From positions 1 through 20,938 of IMG/VR virus record IMGVR_UViG_3300008050_000408: DNA of 20,938 nucleotides; one strand, 5' to 3'. The translations under genes were made by a program, and so were the position numbers. The notes under the pieces are model-generated. The model was given only the letters and a program-made list of their open reading frames with translations, made no database searches and was not told where the DNA came from. The stretch comes from a virus. The first letter of the stretch is position 1, and each line of letters opens with the position of its first letter. Positions 6,342 to 11,742 of this stretch are shown piece by piece.

Positions 6342-7694
6342 TTAAGCAACGCCCTCCAAAGCTCCGACAGCGTGACGGATCGTGTAAAGGACATCTGAGT
6401 CCTTAGCGACGTTAGACGAAGCGATCTTGCCTTGGAAGAAGCCATGAGCGCCCCAAGGGTTAAGATCAGCGTCTTTCCAAGCGTTGAACTCGTAGTCACC
6501 AGAGTAATCCTGATGGCTAAACTTGTAAGCGCCGTCACCAGTATAGGATGGATTAGGAACCTGCGAGCTAAACGCTTTCGGAAGCATCACGTAAGACTCA
6601 GTGAATCCGGCAGAGCGGTAAGCACTGTTAATCACGCGGCTAGATCCGCTAGTCGATTGATAGACTTGCTCGTTCCACACACCCGTTCCGGCTGCTCCAG
6701 CGGAGTCAGTCGAGTCACCAGTAATGGTGAACTTCTTAGGTGCGATCTCAGGGCAGATCAACCAGCCCTTGAGAGCATAAGTCACTCCAAGCCCCTTCAG
6801 AAGCTCGCCAGACATATCGGACTCACGGAGGTCAGTCCGAACCGAGTTCTCAGCAGCGGCTTGCGTCTTGAGCCGCTCGGCAGTGAGCAAGTCACAGACG
6901 AGGACACAGACAGGCATTCCGTCAGCCATTGCGGTAGCATACTTACCAGTGGCGTCTTCCTGAAGCATACGCATCTTGATCGACTCAAGGTGCGCCCAAG
7001 ACAGGGCCTTGGTGTTCTGCTTGTCGGGAGTGTCAATGGTTCCAGCAACATCATAAGTTCCGTTTCCGAAACCGTAAGTGTTCCAGCGGGCGGCGGTGTT
7101 CGTCTCGAAGCACTCGTTGGAGTCTCCATTCTCAGTGAACTTGCCGTCAGCCAAAGCGATGAAGCGATTGCCCGAGATACGAGCAAACTCGTCTTGATAC
7201 ATCCGAACCCAATACTCAGTTCCGAGGTCAGTCAGGAGACTGACAATCTCATCGCTTTGCGACTTGGACTCAGCGGCGGCACGAAGACTCTCAATAGAGA
7301 AGTTATTCGTCTTGAAGCTCTTTTGCAGGAGCCCGTAGCCACGCTCAGACGGGTTAAACGTAATAACGTCAGCAGGGGGATCGACGTTATTCGTCGCGTT
7401 AATCGCGCCACCAGTGGAGTCACCTCCGTAGTTAGCAGTCGAGTTCCCCTTGATCGGCTCAGGATAAGCCGCGTTGTCTCCGTCAATGAATTCAGCGTCC
7501 GCGTCAGCAGTGATGCCTACTCGGTCATATTGAATATGCTTCTGGACAAAGCCAGCGTTCTGCTTCCATTCGGAGCGGTTGTCTCGGAAAAGCGCCAGCA
7601 ACTTGCTGGAGCGGTTCATCTTTCCGTTAATCTTAGTAGAACCAATGATACCAGTATAAGTGGTCCAGAAGTCCGTAATTGCGGATTGTGCCAT
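6342..7694 (-). CDS. Major capsid protein
   Basis: A 450-residue protein with no signal or TM (MAQSAITDFWTTYTGIIGST). Its composition is typical of HK97-fold capsid subunits: Ala, Gly, Asn and Thr rich, with a helical segment (SIESLRAAAESKSQSDEIVS, then LLTDLGTEYWVRMYQDEFAR at about 133-172). Asn/Asp loops follow, and a C-terminal beta region (YSGDYEFNAWKDADLNPWG onward) ends in a helix (DVLYTIRHAVGALEGVA). No short sequence motif proves the fold. The call rests on size, composition, position downstream of portal and scaffold, and the dedicated leader and strong terminator that isolate this gene as a highly expressed unit. There is no Shine-Dalgarno; the leader ends AAGACACGAAACT. I see no protease gene nearby, so N-terminal processing is not expected. 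Confidence 0.82.
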   Translation of the reverse strand: MAQSAITDFWTTYTGIIGSTKINGKMNRSSKLLALFRDNRSEWKQNAGFVQKHIQYDRVGITADADAEFIDGDNAAYPEPIKGNSTANYGGDSTGGAINATNNVDPPADVITFNPSERGYGLLQKSFKTNNFSIESLRAAAESKSQSDEIVSLLTDLGTEYWVRMYQDEFARISGNRFIALADGKFTENGDSNECFETNTAARWNTYGFGNGTYDVAGTIDTPDKQNTKALSWAHLESIKMRMLQEDATGKYATAMADGMPVCVLVCDLLTAERLKTQAAAENSVRTDLRESDMSGELLKGLGVTYALKGWLICPEIAPKKFTITGDSTDSAGAAGTGVWNEQVYQSTSGSSRVINSAYRSAGFTESYVMLPKAFSSQVPNPSYTGDGAYKFSHQDYSGDYEFNAWKDADLNPWGAHGFFQGKIASSNVAKDSDVLYTIRHAVGALEGVA

Positions 7695-7897
7695 AGTTTC
7701 GTGTCTTTCTAGTTAAGGCTTTGCGGGATCTCCGTCCAAGCCAAAAGACCAGCCGCTGACAGGTTGCCAAGCTCTTAAAACTGGTCTCAGTTGTGGTGCA
7801 ACGTGCGACGTTGCCTACCAGAAGGGTTATGGCCCCAGCGATCCCAAAGTGAATTTTACCGCTGACCTTTGCTCCAGCGCACATCTTATTTATCAGG
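7695..7897 (-). promoter_or_regulatory. Structured leader of the capsid gene (hairpins, possible promoter)
   Basis: About 200 nt upstream of the capsid ATG hold no convincing gene. On either strand GCAACGT (7798-7804) pairs perfectly with ACGTTGC (7808-7814) around GCG. A second dyad, AGACCAG (7746-7752) with CTGGTCT (7781-7787), has a 28-nt loop. Both would fold in a capsid mRNA leader and could stabilise it or tune translation. A hydrophobic minus-strand frame from an ATG at 7884 exists but looks accidental. I could not pick a convincing -35/-10 pair. Confidence 0.45.
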
Positions 7898-8251
7898 ATG
7901 ACAGAAGATTGTAAAGTCCCTTTGTGTGCGCTACTATGTGGTATGCCGTTACCCAAGTCCGTCGAAGTCGGAGGAGTTAAATTCAGAATACAGCGAACCC
8001 CTAAAGCTAAGGGCGATGAGGACTTCGGGGAGATCGACACAGATAGGCGCGTGATTTACATTAACCCGTCTGTCTGCAAGACACAGAAAGCGGAGTGGCT
8101 CACGCTTAAACACGAAGTGGCTCACGCCGCCCTTCACGTATCAGGCATTGGATACGTCCTTAAGCACAAAGATGAAGAGGCACTGGTGCGAATGCTGGAG
8201 CATATAATGATCCCCTCTCTGGAGAAGCTCACTCTCTTGGAACACTCTTAG
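7898..8251 (+). CDS. Small HExxH zinc peptidase, ImmA/IrrE-like, on the opposite strand
   Basis: This protein has 117 residues from ATG 7898. A later ATG at 7943 (MPLPKSVEVGGVKFRIQR) would give 102 and may be the true start, since the recognisable domain begins there. The fold pattern is that of small phage ImmA/IrrE-type metallopeptidases: a beta meander (GEIDTDRRVIYINPSVCKTQ), then the helix TLKHEVAHAALHVSG carrying HEVAH (72-76) as zinc site and catalytic Glu. A following acidic helix (KDEEALVRMLEHIM) could supply the third ligand. Relatives of this type cleave repressors or regulators, which here is only inference. The gene is read against all its neighbours and its 3' end overlaps the DUF115-like gene tail-to-tail by 23 nt. 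It must therefore have its own promoter or depend on rightward read-through. Confidence 0.82.
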   Translation: MTEDCKVPLCALLCGMPLPKSVEVGGVKFRIQRTPKAKGDEDFGEIDTDRRVIYINPSVCKTQKAEWLTLKHEVAHAALHVSGIGYVLKHKDEEALVRMLEHIMIPSLEKLTLLEHS

Positions 8252-8816
8252 CGATCATTCTTTTGTATGGGAGAACCGCCCACTCGGGGCAATATACTTG
8301 TAGCTTGGCCTCTGGGAATTCTTTGAACACAGCATGCCACCCTTTAGCCCATTTCTCTGCTGGAGCCTTGTTGTCTATGTTGTTCCGATAATACTTTTCT
8401 GACTGAGGATAGTGCTTCTCGGTTAGCGTCTCCCTGCTTCCCGTCCATAAGCTATCGAAGCCAATTAGTCTTATATCGCTAAACCCTACCCGTAACGCCC
8501 ATAGCACTGCGGTCTGCCCAGCGTTCTGTGGGTCTCTATCAATGGTGTCTTGTTTGTCTCTGGGCGGGACTGCACCTATTAGCGAAATCTTTCTAGTGAC
8601 ACCTCTGTTGCTCTCTACATATCTGTATGCTTGAGGGCCAAGAATGACAGGTCGCGTTATGCGCTGCTTCCCAAGCAATATCTCCCCCGCGATTCGAGCG
8701 TCCGTCACGACAACTGAGTTGGTATCCTCAGTTAGGTTGCACCCAATGGAGATGCCGTCTGACCAACTGTGATTAGCTCTGCTTGGGCCGTTTCCTACGA
8801 TGTATATTTTACTCAT
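8229..8816 (-). CDS. DUF115 / sialyltransferase-like (GNGPS) protein
   Basis: A 195-residue protein with a Rossmann-type start (MSKIYIVGNGPSRANHS). GNGPS lies at 8-12, followed by IGCNL (24-28) and VVVTDARI (35-42). NAGQTAVLWALRVGF at 98-112 leads into SDIRLIGFDSLW. This set of motifs recurs in DUF115/MptE-like proteins and CST-type sialyltransferases, where GNGPS and the Gly-Gln segment bind a nucleotide donor. It may therefore transfer a sugar or another group, perhaps to a virion protein or the cell surface. That is inference, and the acceptor cannot be seen. It starts 22 nt after the 43-residue lysine-rich gene, probably in one transcript, and its 3' end overlaps the opposing peptidase gene. 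No TM or signal is present. Confidence 0.78.
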   Translation of the reverse strand: MSKIYIVGNGPSRANHSWSDGISIGCNLTEDTNSVVVTDARIAGEILLGKQRITRPVILGPQAYRYVESNRGVTRKISLIGAVPPRDKQDTIDRDPQNAGQTAVLWALRVGFSDIRLIGFDSLWTGSRETLTEKHYPQSEKYYRNNIDNKAPAEKWAKGWHAVFKEFPEAKLQVYCPEWAVLPYKRMIAKSVPRE

Positions 8817-8838
8817 AGTTCAAGGCCAAGCCCTGCTG

Positions 8839-8970
8839 TCAGCTTTTCTTTCGTGGTGACTTCCGCGTTGCCTTCTTAGAGGCCACCTTTTTAGGGGCTA
8901 CTTTCTTAGATGTTACCTTTTTGGGTGGTCGCCCTACTTTACTTCCGTATGTTCCTTTTCCTTGTGGCAT
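8839..8970 (-). CDS. 43-residue lysine-rich DNA-binding-like protein (H1-tail/AT-hook type)
   Basis: A short gene with ATG at 8968-8970 and TGA at 8839-8841. The protein starts MPQGKGTYGSKVGRPPKKV and continues as a run of KK-containing four- to five-residue repeats (VTSKKVAPKKVASKKAT), ending KSPRKKS. About one third of residues are Lys or Arg and there is almost no acid. GRPPKK resembles an AT-hook core, and the KKVAPKK repeats resemble histone H1 tails. It likely binds DNA or another acidic partner. The MPxGKGTYGxKxGRP start also recurs in small phage proteins of unknown role. It sits between the SSB-like gene terminator and the DUF115-like gene, with a candidate promoter just upstream. 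Leader GGGTTTATTT, no Shine-Dalgarno. The function is inferred from composition. Confidence 0.75.
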   Translation of the reverse strand: MPQGKGTYGSKVGRPPKKVTSKKVAPKKVASKKATRKSPRKKS

Positions 8971-8976
8971 AAATAA

Positions 8977-9005
8977 ACCCTATCGAGCGTAGCTCGCTAA
9001 GTCAA
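8977..9005 (-). promoter_or_regulatory. Candidate promoter with a dyad in its spacer
   Basis: On the minus strand TTGACT (9000-9005) is followed after 17 nt by TAGGGT (8977-8982). It keeps the three best-conserved -10 bases (T, A and final T). The spacer holds a perfect dyad, CGAGC-GTA-GCTCG (8984-8996), which could be an operator. It lies between the SSB-like gene terminator and the 43-residue lysine-rich gene. The -10 match is weak. Confidence 0.35.
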
Positions 9006-9051
9006 GATCGCCCTTTGGCCCCAAGTTTTTCCCTTCCCTTTTAATTGATTA

Positions 9052-9096
9052 CAAGAAAGCCCCGCTGAGAGGGTCGGATGAGAGTCTCAGCGGGGC
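9052..9096 (-). terminator. Terminator after the SSB-like gene
   Basis: The arms 9059-9070 and 9085-9096 pair perfectly over 12 bp, GC-rich outside, around a 14-nt loop. On the minus strand the stem is followed by TTTCTTGT, a modest T-tract. It begins 22 nt after the SSB-like stop. On the plus strand no T-run follows, so it should act leftward. Confidence 0.8.
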
Positions 9097-9118
9097 CTCA
9101 GTGCGTCCAGCAAGGGGC

Positions 9119-9835
9119 TTAAAACGGAATATCGTCACCCTCGTCCAGCTCGTCCTTTTCCTTGCGTGGCAGATTGTCGCCCTCGGGGATCGCTGTGCTT
9201 CGCTGCTCCTGAATCTGGTCCTGTTTCTGAGACCTCAAATAAGACTGGAACTCCTTATCGGCTTCCTTGGCTTTTTCAAGCTCCTCATCCGAGGGTTCAG
9301 AAGCTTTGAGGACCGGGATGTCATACTTGGTAGAGCCTTGCTGCCCCTCGTTTGTGGAGCCATCCCAAGTGACGAGCTTGCCCTCCAGTTGGCCTCCAGC
9401 AGATTTCTGGAGGTCAAACCACGCTCCGCTTCCGCTCCCTGAAAGGACAAGGCAAATGGTTCCAGTTTCTCCGTTGTGAAGTTTGCCGATTCCATAGACA
9501 CAGATGGCGAACTTTCCACCACAACCGCGAACCGTATCCTTGATGTCTTTCCACTTGCCCGAGACGACTGGGGTTCGGGACTTAAATCCATAGTAAACAT
9601 CAAGGTCTTCGTTCTGGACGTTCTTTACCTCGTTAGCGCGGATTCCTGTGTTTTTTGCGGTGCTGTATCCACGGACGGAATAAAGAGTGTCAAACGGGAT
9701 GAATTGAAACGACTTGTGCCGGATGTTCTCCTCTTTCTCTTTATCCCACGATTGAATGCGGCCTTCTCCGTGAGCGCCTTTCCACTCAAGAAATTGCTTT
9801 ACGGGGCTCGATGCTCTTTTTGTAGTTAATGACAT
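9119..9835 (-). CDS. Phage single-stranded DNA-binding protein (SSB-like)
   Basis: A 238-residue soluble protein. The N-terminal two thirds look like an OB-fold of the phage SSB type: VKQFLEWKGAHGEGRIQSWD at 12-31 with aromatic residues, later YYGFKSRTPVVSGKWKDIKD and GCGGKFAICVYGIGKLHNGE. A flexible charged linker with Glu, Lys and Gln follows (about 180-225). The protein ends DELDEGDDIPF, very close to the acidic DDDIPF tip by which bacterial SSBs recruit replication and repair enzymes. It should coat ssDNA and recruit host or phage partners through that tip. Its position between scaffold and capsid genes is unusual for a replication protein. It is preceded by an 85-nt leader with an 8-bp hairpin and followed by its own terminator. 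The SSB class is well supported, but the OB-fold is not provable by eye. Confidence 0.82.
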   Translation of the reverse strand: MSLTTKRASSPVKQFLEWKGAHGEGRIQSWDKEKEENIRHKSFQFIPFDTLYSVRGYSTAKNTGIRANEVKNVQNEDLDVYYGFKSRTPVVSGKWKDIKDTVRGCGGKFAICVYGIGKLHNGETGTICLVLSGSGSGAWFDLQKSAGGQLEGKLVTWDGSTNEGQQGSTKYDIPVLKASEPSDEELEKAKEADKEFQSYLRSQKQDQIQEQRSTAIPEGDNLPRKEKDELDEGDDIPF

Positions 9836-9884
9836 TGTATTGCTTTTGTTGTGTTTGTGTTGCCGTCTATCCGTGCTGTCTCTT

Positions 9885-9910
9885 CGGAGAGCCTTGTAAG
9901 CCGCTCTCCG
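9885..9910 (-). other. Perfect 8-bp hairpin between scaffold and SSB-like genes
   Basis: CGGAGAGC (9885-9892) pairs with GCTCTCCG (9903-9910) around a 10-nt loop, 10 nt after the scaffold stop. No T-run follows on the minus strand, so it is more likely an mRNA-stabilising or processing hairpin than a terminator. Confidence 0.5.
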
Positions 9911-9920
9911 CTAGATCTCT

Positions 9921-11222
9921 TTATGCTCCTACGCTGATTCCAAAGCTGGACGCAACATCTTCGTGGCTAGGTGCTTTACCTTTAGCGACTGCTGGAGCCG
10001 CCGTTCCTTGGCTCAGGTTTACCCCAGAGGCGGCTTGGTCTTTCTTGCCTTTGTCGAGCTTTCTTAACTGCGCCCTCAGTGCTGCATTTTCCTTCAGCAA
10101 GGTCGGAGCGTAAGCGGCAGACGCCATAGCGAAAGCTTTGTTCTCTGTTGAAACAGAGTCGAAGTCAGCGGAGTTGGCAAACGCTAGATCTCCTTTGAGT
10201 TGCTTTTTATTAGCCTCTGAAACAGGAACCTCTGCATACTTGTCCGTAATCTCTTTAACCTGAAGTCGGTATAGCTTTTGGGATTTAGTTTGGGCTTCCC
10301 TTTTGCTTTCTGCTTGCGCTAATTGATTGGCCTCGTGAGTTGACTTAGCATCCTCCAGCATTTCCTGCTGTGATTCGATGGCTTTATTGTAATCTGCCGC
10401 CATCAGAGATACTTTCTGCTCGATATGTCGCTTGTATTTCGAGTTTGACTCTCCTGTCTCTTCGTCCTCGTCAGGCATCAATGCGTCAATCTTGTCTGCA
10501 AGAATCCTCGGGTTAGTCTCTCCGATTGCTCGGGCGACGGACTTCTCATCTAGCCCGAAAGACTCAGCCAATGACTTCATTTCTTCCGCTATTTTGGCTA
10601 CAGGCAATTCGTAAGCATTCGCGTAAGCGTCGGATGATTTGACAGCCAGTTCGTAACTGTCCTCAGTTAGCTGCTTATTCAGCAACTCCAGTTCCTCTAA
10701 GCGATCCTGCTTCTCTTTCATCTCACTCAGTTGAGATTCTAGCTCTAGCTCTCTGGGCGAGGACGCCGGGGATTTCTTGGCCTCTTTGAGTTGTTGTTTG
10801 AGCGACTTCCATTTGGCTCGCTCTTTGTCCTCCATGCCTTCGACCTCGGCCTCGGTCTCTGCGTCAAACGCCTCTTCGTCAAACTTGTCGGGATCAGCTT
10901 TCTTTGCCGCTTTGTCGTCGCCTTTGTCGCTGCTTTTGTCGAATCCAAGGTCAGGAACATTGATGTCGTCGCCTTCTCCGCTGGTGTCTTCTCCGCTGGT
11001 GTCTTCTCCGCTGGTGTCTTCGTTAGTGTTGACGAGATTCTCTACCGCCGCGTCCTCTTTTGAGGCACTTGGGTCTTCGGCTTTTACCTCATCGACTGCG
11101 GGGGCGGCTGTCTGTGACTCATCGGCCTCTTTGCCTTGCGACTTAGCCCATGCTTCTTGAATGTCAAAATCCTTGGCCTGATCTCCCGATGGAGCTTCTG
11201 TCTTTTGTTTATTTTCGTCCAT
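9921..11222 (-). CDS. Scaffold-like head assembly protein
   Basis: A 433-residue, very acidic, mostly helical protein. Residues 1-120 are disordered and rich in Asp, Glu, Ser and Ala, with a triple GEDTS unit. Residues 130-200 form a coiled coil (RELELESQLSEMKEKQDRLE then ELELLNKQL). The middle is helical (YELPVAKIAEEMKSLAESFG). After about residue 290 it becomes Lys/Gln-rich, with a helix LLKENAALRAQLRKLDKGKK before a Gly/Ala C-terminus ending SSFGISVGA. Long acidic helices with a short basic segment near the C-terminus are typical of scaffolding proteins, which guide capsid assembly and then leave. The position between portal and capsid genes supports this. There is no enzymatic motif, and no protease domain that would make it a fused protease-scaffold. 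Confidence 0.8.
   Translation of the reverse strand: MDENKQKTEAPSGDQAKDFDIQEAWAKSQGKEADESQTAAPAVDEVKAEDPSASKEDAAVENLVNTNEDTSGEDTSGEDTSGEGDDINVPDLGFDKSSDKGDDKAAKKADPDKFDEEAFDAETEAEVEGMEDKERAKWKSLKQQLKEAKKSPASSPRELELESQLSEMKEKQDRLEELELLNKQLTEDSYELAVKSSDAYANAYELPVAKIAEEMKSLAESFGLDEKSVARAIGETNPRILADKIDALMPDEDEETGESNSKYKRHIEQKVSLMAADYNKAIESQQEMLEDAKSTHEANQLAQAESKREAQTKSQKLYRLQVKEITDKYAEVPVSEANKKQLKGDLAFANSADFDSVSTENKAFAMASAAYAPTLLKENAALRAQLRKLDKGKKDQAASGVNLSQGTAAPAVAKGKAPSHEDVASSFGISVGA
10974..11018. repeat. 15-bp tandem triplication in the scaffold-like gene
   Basis: The unit TTCTCCGCTGGTGTC occurs three times without change at 10974, 10989 and 11004. It encodes three successive acidic pentapeptides, GEDTS in register, in the disordered N-terminal part. 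The period preserves the frame. Exact identity suggests recent slippage. Confidence 0.95.
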
Positions 11223-11237
11223 GATATTGAGTTGTCG

Positions 11238-11507
11238 TTATTTTGGAATCTCGCTTACGTCGTTGATTAACCCTCTTGCCCTTGGTTTGGCTGGGACTCT
11301 GGTGATTTGTAACTTAGTCTGAATCATTGTGGCTAACCTCAAGAACCCTGACATGACGCTGGCCGTGTGAGCAAGCATATCGTTTGTGTGAACGCCGTCA
11401 AGTGTTTTGTTTATGTCCGCTACGGGGGCTTCCCGAAGGCACTCATCAATTAGCCGCTCAATCGCGGGCGCGACCGCCCTGAGAGCATCCTTGTCCTCTT
11501 TTGTCAT
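11238..11507 (-). CDS. Unknown 89-aa protein between portal and scaffold genes
   Basis: Not recognised. It is a helical, soluble protein (MTKEDKDALRAVAPAIERLI) with Ala- and Leu-rich helices in the first 65 residues. A basic, Pro-containing tail (VPAKPRARGLINDVSEIPK) ends it. There is no TM or Cys pair. It lies 8 nt downstream of the 68-residue gene and 15 nt upstream of the scaffold-like gene, so it is co-transcribed with head genes. Size and place would suit a small head-assembly or portal-associated factor, but nothing in the sequence proves that. Confidence 0.7.
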   Translation of the reverse strand: MTKEDKDALRAVAPAIERLIDECLREAPVADINKTLDGVHTNDMLAHTASVMSGFLRLATMIQTKLQITRVPAKPRARGLINDVSEIPK

Positions 11508-11515
11508 AACTTAAA

Positions 11516-11722
11516 TTACTTGCGGAGCTTGCTGATAATCTCTAGCGATTCCCCTTCTCCGTGTCCCATCCAAAGCACAGCACTTAGTGACTCCGCTTCT
11601 GACTTCGCTGACCTTACAGCACGAACGGTAGAGAGTGCAAGACTTATTTCTTCATCATCCATTGCCTCTACATCTGATCCTGTGACCTCCGCATAGAGGT
11701 CCAGCGTTTGCTTTGCTATCAT
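11516..11722 (-). CDS. Unknown 68-aa protein downstream of portal
   Basis: Not recognised. A small acidic helical protein (MIAKQTLDLYAEVTGSDVEA) with a central DDEEISLALSTVRAVRSAKS helix and a basic end (ISKLRK). No TM, signal or metal motif. It starts 20 nt after the portal stop and ends 8 nt before the 89-residue gene. Tight packing and intact frame support a real gene. Confidence 0.68.
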   Translation of the reverse strand: MIAKQTLDLYAEVTGSDVEAMDDEEISLALSTVRAVRSAKSEAESLSAVLWMGHGEGESLEIISKLRK

Positions 11723-11742
11723 GACTTGATTTGACCCCTTTG

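Noticed and set aside
6432-7712. A 426-codon open frame on the plus strand
   Set aside because: It is exactly antisense to the major capsid gene, has low-complexity Ser/Arg/Val content typical of a shadow frame, and no domain.
7713-7884. Minus-strand frame from ATG 7884 with a hydrophobic stretch
   Set aside because: It runs into the capsid gene in another frame, and the Arg/Tyr-rich tail is a shadow of capsid codons. The region is better read as leader.
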